Source: Modestobacter marinus (lineage in GTDB: Bacteria > Actinomycetota > Actinomycetes > Mycobacteriales > Geodermatophilaceae). From it: a DNA stretch of 64,000 nucleotides. The notes beneath the pieces are model-generated. The model saw only the letters and a list, made by a program, of their open reading frames with translations. It searched no databases and was not told the DNA's origin. The stretch lies in contig NZ_JAAMPA010000001.1 of NCBI RefSeq assembly GCF_011758655.1, positions 2,418,001 through 2,482,000 of the forward strand. Direction: 5' to 3'. A program made the position numbers and the translations under genes. Below, piece after piece: positions 56,320 to 64,000 of this stretch; the first letter of the stretch is position 1; the number at the start of each line of letters is the position of its first letter.

Positions 56320-57693
56320 GTGCTCGCACGTCTCCGCCGCGTCCCGTTCGCGGTCCAGGTCCTGCTCGGCCTGGTCATCGGCATCGCCCTCGGCCTGGTC
56401 GCCCGCGCGATGGGCCCGGTCCCCGGCTCCTTCGTCGACGGCGTCCTGGTGCCCGGCACCGACGCCAACTGGCTGACCAGCACCCTCACCACCATCGGCA
56501 ACACCTTCGTCGGACTGCTCCGGGCGATCGTCGTCCCGCTGATCGTCACCGCGATCATCGTCAGCATCGCCAACCTCAAGCAGGTCTCCAACGCCGCGCG
56601 GCTGGCCGGCCAGACCCTGCTGTGGTTCGCCATCACCTCGCTGATCGCGGTCTCGATCGGCATCGGCCTGGGGCTGCTGACCCGGCCTGGTGACCGCAGC
56701 TCCGTCGACGCGGGCCTGGCCACCTACGAGGGGGGCTCGGGGTCGTGGTGGGACTTCCTCACCGGCCTCGTCCCGGCCAACTTCCTCGGCCTGGAGGGCG
56801 GCGCGGACGGCGTCAGCTTCAACATCCTGCAGCTGATCGTCGTCTCGGTGGCCATCGGCATCGCCGCGCTCAAGGTCGGCGCGGCCGCCGACCCGTTCCT
56901 GTCGGTCACCCGCTCGGTGCTGGCGATCGTGCAGAAGGTGCTCTGGTGGGTCATCCTGCTCGCCCCGATCGGCACCGTCGGCCTGATCGGCAAGGCCGTG
57001 GCCAGCTACGGCTGGGGGTCCCTGGGCTCGCTGGGCGTCTTCGTCGGCGCTGTCTACGCGGGCCTGGCGATCGTGCTGCTGGTCGTCTACCCGGTGCTGC
57101 TCAAGCTGCACGGCCTCTCGCCGCTGCGCTTCTACGCCGGTGCGTGGCCGGCCATCCAGCTCGCGTTCGTCTCCCGCAGCTCCATCGGCACGCTGCCGGT
57201 GACCCAGCGGGTGACCGAGGCCGACCTCGGCGTCCCGCGCAGCTACGCCTCGTTCGCCGTCCCGCTCGGCGCCACGACGAAGATGGACGGCTGCGCGGCG
57301 ATCTACCCGGCGCTGGCCGCGATCTTCGTGGCCGGGTTCTTCGACGTCGACCTCTCGATCACCGACTACCTGCTGATCGCCCTGGTGTCGGTGGTGGGCT
57401 CGGCGGCGACCGCGGGGGTGACCGGCGCGGTGGTGATGCTGACCCTCACGCTGTCCACGCTGGGGCTGCCGCTGGCCGGCGTCGGCCTGCTGCTGGCGGT
57501 CGACCCGATCCTGGACATGGGTCGCACCGCCACCAACGTCACCGGCCAGGCACTGGTGCCCACGATCGTCGCCAAGCGCGAGGGGCTGCTGGACCTCGAC
57601 CGGTTCAACTCCACCCGCACCGCCGACCCGCTCGCCCCCGTCGAGCAGCGCGACGGGGTGGACGCAGACCTGCGCTCGCCGCAGCAGGTGTGA
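56320..57693 (+). CDS. Dicarboxylate/amino acid:cation symporter (DAACS)
   Basis: 457 residues, eight membrane helices plus two re-entrant loops, as in GltP/DctA. Hallmarks are the serine-rich loop SRSSIGTLPVT, TTKMDGCAAI in helix 7 and DMGRTATNVTGQALVP in helix 8, which bind substrate and cations. It imports C4-dicarboxylates or glutamate/aspartate driven by Na+ or H+. GTG at 56320 with AGAGAGG upstream. Confidence 0.9.
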   Translation: MLARLRRVPFAVQVLLGLVIGIALGLVARAMGPVPGSFVDGVLVPGTDANWLTSTLTTIGNTFVGLLRAIVVPLIVTAIIVSIANLKQVSNAARLAGQTLLWFAITSLIAVSIGIGLGLLTRPGDRSSVDAGLATYEGGSGSWWDFLTGLVPANFLGLEGGADGVSFNILQLIVVSVAIGIAALKVGAAADPFLSVTRSVLAIVQKVLWWVILLAPIGTVGLIGKAVASYGWGSLGSLGVFVGAVYAGLAIVLLVVYPVLLKLHGLSPLRFYAGAWPAIQLAFVSRSSIGTLPVTQRVTEADLGVPRSYASFAVPLGATTKMDGCAAIYPALAAIFVAGFFDVDLSITDYLLIALVSVVGSAATAGVTGAVVMLTLTLSTLGLPLAGVGLLLAVDPILDMGRTATNVTGQALVPTIVAKREGLLDLDRFNSTRTADPLAPVEQRDGVDADLRSPQQV

Positions 57694-57700
57694 TCCGGGC

Positions 57701-57726
57701 GCTCCCCGGGCCGCGGCCCGGGGAGC
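57701..57726. terminator. 26-bp palindrome between convergent genes
   Basis: The 26 bases from GCTCCCCGGGCCG onward are a perfect palindrome (arms of 13 bases), seven bases after the symporter stop and nine bases past the lipoprotein stop. It can end transcription from both sides. Confidence 0.85.
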
Positions 57727-57735
57727 ACACCGCGG

Positions 57736-58662
57736 TCAGTCGGTCAGGTCGGCGCAGCCGGACTCGTGCGGCAGCAGCGGGCGGAAGGTGATCGACCAGC
57801 GTGCGCCGTCCGCCCCGACCCAGGGGGTCAGGGTGGTGGCGTCCCGGGCCGCGTCGGCGACGTCCTGGGCCTGGTCGCCCGTCGCCGTTACGCAGGTCAC
57901 CCCGGGGGCGACCGGCTCGCCCGGCAGCGCCGGCCCCGGCCAGGGCACCTCCGGGTGGGTCAGGTCGTCACCCGGCTCCGTCCACGGCCCGGCCAGCGCC
58001 GCGACCGCCTCCGGTCGGTAGGACTCCGGTGGCTGACCCTCGCCGTACAGGGTCTGCGAGAGGTCGGTCAGCTCGTCGAGCAGGTCTTGCAGCTGGGCCC
58101 GCGCCTCCTCCTGCTGCTCGGTGAGCCCACCGGCGCCCGGCTCCCCGGGCAGCCCACCGACGCCTGCGGTCTCCCGGAGTGCGTACACCTCCCGCTGCAC
58201 GGTCCGGTCGGCGGTGTGCAGGGTGAACCGGGTGGAGGTGGCATCGGCCAGGGGCGGGGAGCCCAGGTCGGTCGTCTCGGCGATGCCGGCGTCCAGCGCC
58301 CGCTCGGCGAGCTGCTGCACGGTGGCCTCGTCGACCTCCTGCACCTGGACGTTGGGCCAGGCCGGCCCGGGGTACATCTCCGGCACCGGCCCCTGGGTGA
58401 TCACCCGGCCGTCGGCGTAGACGCTCACGATCGGCAGCCGCCCGGCCAGCATCTCCGGCGTCGTGAAGCCGCCGACGTCGGCCACCTGGACCACCAGCGT
58501 GTCCTCGCCCGCCGGCAGCGCGACGTCGGCCGACCCCGTCGGCGTCGCGCTGGACGGACCGGGCGGCGCCGCCCCGGCCCCGCCCCGCTCGGCGCAGGCG
58601 GTCAGCAGCGAGACCGCCAGCAGCAGGCCGGCGGCGGGACGGAGGGCAGGTGGGTTCCGCAC
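57736..58662 (-). CDS. Putative lipoprotein of unknown function
   Basis: 308 residues. Signal peptide with lipobox LLTAC (Cys ~20), then a Gly/Ala/Pro linker and a ~240-residue extracytoplasmic domain ([29 protein letters not shown]). Two or three cysteines near the C-terminus. I do not recognise the domain. GTG at 58662 chosen because the signal peptide starts there; it diverges from nucS with 91 bases between starts. Confidence 0.72.
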   Translation of the reverse strand: MRNPPALRPAAGLLLAVSLLTACAERGGAGAAPPGPSSATPTGSADVALPAGEDTLVVQVADVGGFTTPEMLAGRLPIVSVYADGRVITQGPVPEMYPGPAWPNVQVQEVDEATVQQLAERALDAGIAETTDLGSPPLADATSTRFTLHTADRTVQREVYALRETAGVGGLPGEPGAGGLTEQQEEARAQLQDLLDELTDLSQTLYGEGQPPESYRPEAVAALAGPWTEPGDDLTHPEVPWPGPALPGEPVAPGVTCVTATGDQAQDVADAARDATTLTPWVGADGARWSITFRPLLPHESGCADLTD

Positions 58663-58739
58663 GGGGAGTACACGGCCCGGCGGCCCGGCGGGTTCCGGGC
58701 GGGGTCCCCGCCGGTGCGGAGGGCGGCTCCGGCGGCCGG

Positions 58740-58745
58740 TAGCGT
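58740..58745 (+). promoter_or_regulatory. Candidate -10 box of nucS
   Basis: TAGCGT, eight bases before the GTG at 58754; near-leaderless. Confidence 0.45.
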
Positions 58746-58753
58746 CGACGTCC

Positions 58754-59425
58754 GTGCGCCTGGTCATTGCCCGCTGCTCCGTGGACTACATCGGGCGGCT
58801 CACCGCCCATCTCCCGCCCGCCACCCGGCTGCTGCTGGTCAAGGCCGACGGCTCGGTGTCCATCCACGCCGACGACCGGGCCTACAAGCCGCTGAACTGG
58901 ATGAGCCCGCCGTGCGCGCTCAAGGACGAGCTCGTCGACGGCGCCGGTACCTGGACGGTCACCAACAAGGCCGGCGAGCAGCTGGTCATCACGATCGAGT
59001 CGGTCGAGCACGACTCCCGGCACGACCTCGGGGTCGACCCCGGCCTGCAGAAGGACGGCGTGGAGGCCGACCTGCAGCGCCTGCTCGCGCTGCACGTGGA
59101 GACCTTCGGCGCCGGTTGGTCGCTGGTGCGCCGCGAGTACCCGACCGCGATCGGCCCGGTCGACCTGCTCTGCCGGGACGCCGGCGGCGCGACGGTGGCC
59201 GTCGAGATCAAGCGCCGCGGCGAGATCGACGGGGTCGAGCAGCTGACCCGCTACCTGGAGCTGCTCAACCGCGACCCGCGGCTGGCGCCGGTCAAGGGCG
59301 TCTTCGCCGCCCAGGAGATCAAGCCGCAGGCCCGGGTGCTGGCCGCCGACCGCGGCATCGACTGCCTCACCGTCGACTACGCCGTCCTCAAGGGCACCGA
59401 CGACCCCTCCCAGCGCCTGTTCTAG
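58754..59425 (+). CDS. nucS: Mismatch endonuclease NucS/EndoMS
   Basis: 223 residues. It cuts both strands at G-T, G-G and T-T mispairs and replaces MutS-MutL in most actinobacteria. The C-terminal RecB-like nuclease site is [21 protein letters not shown] followed by QLTRYLELL; the N-terminal domain binds DNA. The final residues QRLF match the sliding-clamp binding end of NucS. GTG start. The hairpin family copy A follows the stop. Confidence 0.95.
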   Translation: MRLVIARCSVDYIGRLTAHLPPATRLLLVKADGSVSIHADDRAYKPLNWMSPPCALKDELVDGAGTWTVTNKAGEQLVITIESVEHDSRHDLGVDPGLQKDGVEADLQRLLALHVETFGAGWSLVRREYPTAIGPVDLLCRDAGGATVAVEIKRRGEIDGVEQLTRYLELLNRDPRLAPVKGVFAAQEIKPQARVLAADRGIDCLTVDYAVLKGTDDPSQRLF

Positions 59426-59427
59426 GA

Positions 59428-59485
59428 GGGCCCCGTCGCCCCCCACCACCCGCTCCGCGCGCGGCGGGCCCCTGCGACGGGGCCC
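59428..59485 (+). terminator. Conserved-loop hairpin, copy A (after nucS)
   Basis: GGGCCCCGTCGC (59428-59439) pairs with GCGACGGGGCCC (59474-59485), a 12-bp stem. The 34-base loop begins CCCCCACCAC and ends CGCGGCGGGCCCCT, as in copy B. Confidence 0.75.
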
Positions 59486-59564
59486 CGGCTACCGGCCGGT
59501 AGCACCCCGGGAGGCCGGTGGTGGGAAACTGCTCGCGATCACCGGACGGCGGAGGGACGGCACC

Positions 59565-61346
59565 GTGGCCAGAGAACTGACCGAGGTCGGCGTGGTGGGG
59601 CTGGGCACGATGGGCGCCGGCATCGCCGAGGTGCTCGCCCGGGCCGGGCTGTCGGTGACGGCGGTCGAGGTGACCGACGAGGCGCTGGCGCGGGGACGGG
59701 CGCACGTCGAGCAGTCGACCGGCAAGGCCGTCGCCCGCGGGAAGCTCGAGGCCGGTGACCGCGACGCCATCCTGTCCCGGATCCGGTTCACCACCGCGAT
59801 GGAGGACCTCGCCGTCGCCGAGCTGGTCGTGGAGGCCATCCCCGAGCGGATGGAGCTCAAGGCCCAGCTGTTCTCGAAGCTGGACGCGATCTGCCCGCCG
59901 GACACCATCCTGGCGACCAACACCTCCAGCCTGTCGGTCACCGAGCTGTCGGTCACCACCGGCCGCCCCGGCAAGGTGATCGGGATGCACTTCTTCAACC
60001 CGGCGCCGGTGATGAAGCTGGTCGAGATCGTGCGCACCGTGGTCACCGAGCCCTCGGTCGTCGAGGACGTCGAGGCGCTGGCCGCGCGGCTGGGCAAGAT
60101 CGACGTGACCATCGGCGACAAGGCGGGGTTCATCGCCAACGCGCTGCTGTTCGGCTACCTCAACCACGCCGTCTCGATGTTCGAGAACCGCTACGCCAGC
60201 CGCGAGGACATCGACGCCGCGATGCGGCTGGGCTGCGGCCTGCCGATGGGCCCGCTGGCGCTGATGGACCTCATCGGGATCGACACCGCCTACGAGATCC
60301 TCGTGACGATGTACCAGCAGTCGCGCAACCGGCTGCACGCCCCCGCGCCGATCATCAAGCAGATGATGACCGCCGGGCTGCTGGGCCGGAAGAGCGGCCG
60401 CGGCTTCTACACCTACGCCGGCCGCGACTCCGCCGAGGTCGTCCCGGACGCCGCGACGCCGGCCACCGGCGGCGCCGCCGAGGGGGCGCGCCCGGTCCGC
60501 AGCGTGGGCGTCGTGGGCTCCGGGACCATGGCCGTCGGGATCGTCGAGGTGGTCGCCAAGGCCGGCTACGACGTCACCTTCGTCGCCCGCACCGTGGACA
60601 AGGTCGAGGCCGTGCAGCACGCGCTGACCCGGTCGCTGGACAAGCAGGTCGCCCGCGGCCGGCTGGAGGAGGCCGAGCGGGACGCCGCGCTCGCCCGGGT
60701 CACCGGCTCGGCCCGGCTCGACGACCTCGCCGACGCCGACCTGGTCATCGAGGCCGTGGTCGAGCACCTGGGCGTCAAGCAGGCCCTGTTCGCCGCGCTC
60801 GGGGACATCGCCAAGGCCGGCGCGGTGCTCGCCACCACCACCTCCAGCCTGCCGGTCATCGAGTGCGCGAAGGCCAGCGAGCGCCCCGGCGACGTCGTCG
60901 GCCTGCACTTCTTCAACCCCGCGCCGGTGATGAAGCTGGTCGAGGTGGTCTCGACGATCGCCACCGAACCCGACGTCGCCGCCACCGCGCACGCGCTCTG
61001 CGCGCAGCTGGGCAAGCACGCGGTGTCCTGCACCGACCGCGCCGGGTTCGTCGTCAACGCGCTGCTGTTCCCCTACCTCAACGACGCGGTCAAGATGCTG
61101 GAGGCGCACTACGCCACCGCCGACGACATCGACGCCGCGATGAAGGTCGGCTGCGGCTACCCGATGGGCCCCTTCGAGCTGCTGGACGTCGTCGGCCTGG
61201 ACGTCGCCCTGGCGATCGAGCGGGAGCTGTACACGGAGTTCCGCGAGCCCGGGTTCGCCCCCGCGCCGCTGCTCGAGCACCTGGTCACCGCCGGTTACCT
61301 GGGCCGCAAGGCCGGCCGCGGCTTCCGCGACCACGCGAACCGCTGA
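59565..61346 (+). CDS. Tandem-domain 3-hydroxybutyryl-CoA dehydrogenase
   Basis: 593 residues made of two full copies of the ~285-residue 3-hydroxyacyl-CoA dehydrogenase. Each half has an NAD loop (GLGTMGAGIA; GSGTMAVGIV), the catalytic His in HFFNPAPVMKLVE, and a C-terminal helical domain (CGLPMGPLALMDLIG; CGYPMGPFELLDVVG). The first half keeps NTSSLS, whereas the second has TTSSLP, so one active-site Asn is changed. It interconverts acetoacetyl-CoA and 3-hydroxybutyryl-CoA, feeding the ethylmalonyl-CoA pathway or fatty acid oxidation. Such double-length proteins are known in Streptomyces. Confidence 0.92.
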   Translation: MARELTEVGVVGLGTMGAGIAEVLARAGLSVTAVEVTDEALARGRAHVEQSTGKAVARGKLEAGDRDAILSRIRFTTAMEDLAVAELVVEAIPERMELKAQLFSKLDAICPPDTILATNTSSLSVTELSVTTGRPGKVIGMHFFNPAPVMKLVEIVRTVVTEPSVVEDVEALAARLGKIDVTIGDKAGFIANALLFGYLNHAVSMFENRYASREDIDAAMRLGCGLPMGPLALMDLIGIDTAYEILVTMYQQSRNRLHAPAPIIKQMMTAGLLGRKSGRGFYTYAGRDSAEVVPDAATPATGGAAEGARPVRSVGVVGSGTMAVGIVEVVAKAGYDVTFVARTVDKVEAVQHALTRSLDKQVARGRLEEAERDAALARVTGSARLDDLADADLVIEAVVEHLGVKQALFAALGDIAKAGAVLATTTSSLPVIECAKASERPGDVVGLHFFNPAPVMKLVEVVSTIATEPDVAATAHALCAQLGKHAVSCTDRAGFVVNALLFPYLNDAVKMLEAHYATADDIDAAMKVGCGYPMGPFELLDVVGLDVALAIERELYTEFREPGFAPAPLLEHLVTAGYLGRKAGRGFRDHANR

Positions 61347-61349
61347 CCG

Positions 61350-61673
61350 GTGCCGCGCCGAGGGGGCTCACGGCGTGGTCCGGGCCGCGCCCGGACCACG
61401 CAGCCGGGGCGTGGGCCGGTGGCGGCCCGGCAGCCGGTCGAGGAGGCCTCCGACGGCGACTGGGTGGTGCGGCCGCTCACCGGGGCCGGCAGCGACAAGA
61501 GCTACCGCTGCCCGGGGTGTGACCAGCTGATCCCGCCCCGGACGCCGCACGTGGTCACCTGGCCGGCCTACGCCCGGGACTCCGACCTGGACCCGTGGGA
61601 CACCGACTCGGCCGCCGACTGGCGCCGGCACTGGCACACCGTGTGCTGGCGGGCCCGCGGCCGCCGGCGCTGA
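61350..61673 (+). CDS. Small zinc-finger-like protein
   Basis: 107 residues. A basic N-terminus (1-27) is followed by a domain with YRCPGCDQLIPPRTPHVV, Asp/Trp-rich WPAYARDSDLDPWD, then HWHTVCW: two Cys plus His and Cys could hold a zinc ion. It starts three bases after the dehydrogenase stop, so the two genes form an operon. Related actinobacterial proteins are annotated as ATP/GTP-binding, without proof. Function unknown. Confidence 0.7.
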   Translation: MPRRGGSRRGPGRARTTQPGRGPVAARQPVEEASDGDWVVRPLTGAGSDKSYRCPGCDQLIPPRTPHVVTWPAYARDSDLDPWDTDSAADWRRHWHTVCWRARGRRR

Positions 61674-61680
61674 GAAAGGA

Positions 61681-61731
61681 CCCCGGTGCCCCCCACCACT
61701 CGCACGCTCGCGGCGGGCCCCTGCACCGGGG
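61681..61731 (+). terminator. Conserved-loop hairpin, copy B
   Basis: CCCCGGTGC (61681-61689) pairs with GCACCGGGG (61723-61731). The 33-base loop begins CCCCCACCAC and ends CGCGGCGGGCCCCT. Seven bases after the stop, preceded by GAAAGGA. Confidence 0.75.
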
Positions 61732-61753
61732 CCGGAGGGCGGGTGCCGCCGGC

Positions 61754-62422
61754 TCAGGTGGCGGTCGCTAGGACGACGACGTTGTCGGTGTAGCTGCGGC
61801 GCGAGCGGTCGAAGTCGCCGCCGCAGGTGACCAGCCGGAGCTCGGCCCCGGTCGTCGGGCCGTAGACCTCCTCGGTGGGGAAGTCGTCCTTGGGGTGGGC
61901 GGCCACCCGGGTCACCGTGAACGTCACCGGCCGGCCGTCGCTGCCGGTGACGACCACCTCGTCTCCCGCGGTCAGCTCCGCCAGCCGGGAGAACACCCCC
62001 GGGCCGGTGTGGTCGTCGACGTGCCCGGTGAGCACCGCCGGGCCCACCTCGCCGGGCACCGGTCCGGCGGCGAACCAGCCGGCCTGGGCGACGTCCGCCG
62101 GGGGCAGCAGGGCGCCGGCGTCGTCGACCCCGATCGGGACGAGGTCGGTGTCCACGCCGATCGCGGCGATGCGCAGCCCGGCCGGGGCCGCGACCGTGCG
62201 GCCCGCCGCCGCCACGGACCCCGCTGACCCAGGGGACTCCGCTGTGGCGCCGAGGGCCACCGGTGCGGGCGGTGAGGCGACCGCGGGGGCGCGCGCGGCG
62301 TCGGACGGCTGGTCCACGAGGGCCGCGCCGCCGGCGACGACGGCCACCACCAGCAGTGCTGCCCGCAGCACCGCCGACCCGGGCCGGGTGCGCCGGCCGG
62401 ACCGGCTCGTCGGTGTAGTCAT
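61754..62422 (-). CDS. Class F-like sortase
   Basis: 222 residues. A single N-terminal membrane anchor (~17-37), an Ala/Pro linker, then a sortase beta-barrel. The catalytic triad is the His in LTGHVDDHTGPGVF, Cys200 in LVTCGG and the Arg in FDRSRRSY. It would attach or process surface proteins. Its ATG overlaps the stop of the DUF4397 gene (ATGA), so the two are translated together. Class E/F assignment is based on size, the LVTCGGxFD motif and the N-terminal anchor. Confidence 0.9.
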   Translation of the reverse strand: MTTPTSRSGRRTRPGSAVLRAALLVVAVVAGGAALVDQPSDAARAPAVASPPAPVALGATAESPGSAGSVAAAGRTVAAPAGLRIAAIGVDTDLVPIGVDDAGALLPPADVAQAGWFAAGPVPGEVGPAVLTGHVDDHTGPGVFSRLAELTAGDEVVVTGSDGRPVTFTVTRVAAHPKDDFPTEEVYGPTTGAELRLVTCGGDFDRSRRSYTDNVVVLATAT

Positions 62423-63282
62423 CGCCGGCCGGTCCGGATCTCACGGACGCGGTACTGGCCGGCGGCCAGCAGCAGGGCGGTGAGCGAGAGGACGGCGAGC
62501 GCGGTGCGGCCGACCGGCAGCCCGTCGTCCGTCGCGGTGCCACCGCCGCCGGCCTCCACGCCACCGACCGGCACGACGCCGGGGCCGGCGGCGTCCAGCA
62601 CGGTCGTCACGCTGAGCCCACCCCCCTCGCGGTCCAGGACGAGCACGGTCTGGACGGACCCGGCGGCGAGGTCGACGGGCAGCTCGGCGGGGGCGCCGTC
62701 GTCACCGGTCACGGTGAGCGTGCCGGCGCCCGCGGGCACGTCGACGGGGTCGGTCGAGCCGGGGAAGGCCAGGTCGGTGGCGAGCACGGTGCCCCCGCCG
62801 AGCGCGACGTCCAGCGGGGAGCCGGTCGCGGCGGCGTCCAGCACCCGGACGCGGGCGGACCCGGTCGGCGGCGACGTGAGGTCGTCGGTCAGGACGGCGA
62901 GGCCCAGGTCGGCGAAGAGCCCGACGCCGGCCACCGTGGTCGCGCTCCCGGGGGCCACGGTGAGCGTGGTGGACAGCACCGGAGGACTGCCCGGGTCCGC
63001 CCCGGCCGCGCGGGCGCTCACCGTGTACCTGCCCGCCGGCACGCGCTGGTACGGGGAGACCTCGCCGTAGCCGACCGCGGGCAGCACGACCTCCGCGTCC
63101 GGCTCGGACACCGGGTCGACGGTGACGTCGACCGAGGGGGTGTCCGGGGAGAGGTGCGCCGTCCTCACCAGGCCGCTGTCCGCCGCCGGTGCGGCGGCCG
63201 CCCCCGCGGCGAGGGGCAGGCCGAGCGCGCACAGGCCGGCGCTGAGCACGGCGAGCAGCGCGCTCCGGGACAGCCGGGACAC
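62419..63282 (-). CDS. DUF4397 surface protein with C-terminal anchor
   Basis: 287 residues. Signal peptide (~1-31), a DUF4397 Ig-like domain pair (VRTAHLSPDTPSVDVTVDP, ARVRVLDAAATGSPLDVAL), a Gly-rich spacer and a C-terminal hydrophobic helix flanked by LPVGR and a basic tail (REIRTGRR). The layout is that of a wall-sorted protein, though LPVGR is not a standard sortase signal. It is translationally coupled to the sortase. GGAGAGGAG precedes GTG at 63282. Confidence 0.85.
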   Translation of the reverse strand: MSRLSRSALLAVLSAGLCALGLPLAAGAAAAPAADSGLVRTAHLSPDTPSVDVTVDPVSEPDAEVVLPAVGYGEVSPYQRVPAGRYTVSARAAGADPGSPPVLSTTLTVAPGSATTVAGVGLFADLGLAVLTDDLTSPPTGSARVRVLDAAATGSPLDVALGGGTVLATDLAFPGSTDPVDVPAGAGTLTVTGDDGAPAELPVDLAAGSVQTVLVLDREGGGLSVTTVLDAAGPGVVPVGGVEAGGGGTATDDGLPVGRTALAVLSLTALLLAAGQYRVREIRTGRR

Positions 63283-63374
63283 GGTGCTCCTCTCCGGTGG
63301 TGGTCGGTCGCCTCGACCTCCCGCAGCGCGGGCGGGGTGCGCCGGAGAGGGCCGTCGAGGAGCAGAGGCTGCGG

Positions 63375-64000
63375 TCAGCCCCGGTGGGCCGGCGGCGGAC
63401 CACCCTGACCGGCCGGCACGGCCGGGGTCGGCTGGACCCGCGTGACCGGACCGCGGGCCGGGACCGGTGGCGTCTGCCGCACGCCGGGCTGGGGCCGCTG
63501 CTGCGGCGCCTCGGCCGCGGGCTGCTCCGCCGTCGTCCGGTCCGCACCCGGTGCCTGCTGCTGGGTCGGGTGGGCCGGGGCCGGCGTCCGGACCGGCTGC
63601 TGGGCGCCGCCCGTGGGCACCGACTGGGCCGGGACCGACTGCGTCTGCGCGGCCTGGACCGGGACGGCCTGGGTCTCGGTGGGCGCGGGCTGGCTGGCCT
63701 GGGTCTGGGCGGCCGCCGGCTCCGCGGCGGGCGGCGCGGCCGGACGCTCCGGGGCGCTGGGCTGCTCCTCGGTGGCGGGGCCGGCGTCGGACGGCCGGTC
63801 CGGCGCGGAGTCGGCAGCGGACGGCGCCGCCTCGGGCTGCTGCACCGGCTCGGCCGGGGCCGCCGGCCGGGCGTCCTCGGCCTGCGGCACCTGGTCGGAG
63901 AGGTCGGGCAGCCGGCCCAGCAGGGTGCGCACGTCGGCCAGCCGGCGGGTCAGGTCGTCCCGGACCGCCCGGATCGCCGCCGCCGAGGCCTCGGCCTCGG
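63375..64000 (-). CDS. Pro/Gln/Ala-rich protein, partial (5' end outside window)
   Basis: The minus-strand frame is open from the stop at 63375 to the window edge, so the N-terminus is missing. The first visible residues (EASAAAIRAVRDDLTRRLADV, then RTLLGRLPDL) look helical, possibly coiled-coil. The rest, ~180 residues, is low-complexity Pro, Ala, Gln, Thr and Ser with repeated AQTQ and VPAQSVP-like units. A GTG at 63932 could be an internal start but the frame clearly continues upstream. Function unknown. Confidence 0.65.
   Translation of the reverse strand, partial: EAEASAAAIRAVRDDLTRRLADVRTLLGRLPDLSDQVPQAEDARPAAPAEPVQQPEAAPSAADSAPDRPSDAGPATEEQPSAPERPAAPPAAEPAAAQTQASQPAPTETQAVPVQAAQTQSVPAQSVPTGGAQQPVRTPAPAHPTQQQAPGADRTTAEQPAAEAPQQRPQPGVRQTPPVPARGPVTRVQPTPAVPAGQGGPPPAHRG

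Noticed and set aside
63160-63282. A standard LPXTG-type sorting protein
   Set aside because: The C-terminal motif of the DUF4397 protein is LPVGR, which lacks the Thr-Gly of known sortase signals, so it is reported only as a hypothesis.

Overview
The window is 64 kb of very GC-rich DNA with GTG as a common start codon, G/C nearly fixed at third codon positions and almost no T-tracts after terminator hairpins. WhiB1, PdtaS, Kgd, NucS/EndoMS, nickel superoxide dismutase, an Asp-type MurA and a mycobacterial-type gene order place it in the Actinobacteria. The mix of NiSOD, DUF305/DUF3105, a tandem 3-hydroxybutyryl-CoA dehydrogenase and ethylmalonyl-CoA mutase suggests a free-living aerobe, most likely of the Geodermatophilaceae (Blastococcus, Modestobacter, Geodermatophilus); that family assignment is an inference. 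No prophage, insertion sequence, CRISPR array or rRNA is visible. This is chromosomal core sequence with small accessory insertions.

Layout. 0-10 kb: PdtaS kinase converging on whiB1, a lipid kinase, a NagD-like phosphatase, an operon psd-pssA-GNAT for phosphatidylethanolamine synthesis, a SpoIIE-type phosphatase, and nickel SOD (sodN) divergent from its maturation protease (sodX). 10-20 kb: a small helical protein next to Kgd, an ankyrin protein beside an ABC exporter, a class III nucleotide cyclase whose 5' end carries an in-frame TGA, an ABC-F ATPase and tRNA-Arg(CCG). 20-34 kb: DUF305/DUF3105 pair, then argS-lysA-hom-thrC-thrB (lysine, threonine and methionine supply), rho, rpmE, prfA, prmC. 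34-47 kb: a GH114-like lipoprotein, sua5, glyA, wecA and the full F1Fo ATP synthase set (two atpI/atpZ-like genes, then B,E,F,H,A,G,D and, after a 771-base interruption, C). 47-64 kb: cobalamin adenosyltransferase divergent from murA, ethylmalonyl-CoA mutase, a small regulator pair, GAF-EAL protein, transporter, NucS, fused 3-hydroxybutyryl-CoA dehydrogenase, and a DUF4397/sortase pair. The order argS to murA matches the Mycobacterium tuberculosis Rv1292-Rv1315 block known from the literature, with nucS further along in both.

How the genes work together. The cobalamin adenosyltransferase can supply the cofactor for ethylmalonyl-CoA mutase, and the dehydrogenase at 59.6 kb fits upstream in the same ethylmalonyl-CoA (acetyl-CoA assimilation) pathway. 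Many genes overlap by GTGA or ATGA, which indicates translational coupling. At least eight genes have a TANNNT -10 box only 6-9 bases before the start codon, so much of the transcription is probably leaderless.

Most notable observations: (1) four intergenic hairpins placed 7-8 bases after a stop codon, always in the same orientation as the upstream gene. In three of them the loop sequence is conserved while the stem changes with base pairing kept, so they look like a structured RNA or terminator family. (2) An in-frame TGA that splits the regulatory domain of the cyclase. (3) A terminator-bearing insertion with its own small gene between atpD and atpC. (4) prmC that appears to start at CTG inside the prfA stop codon.
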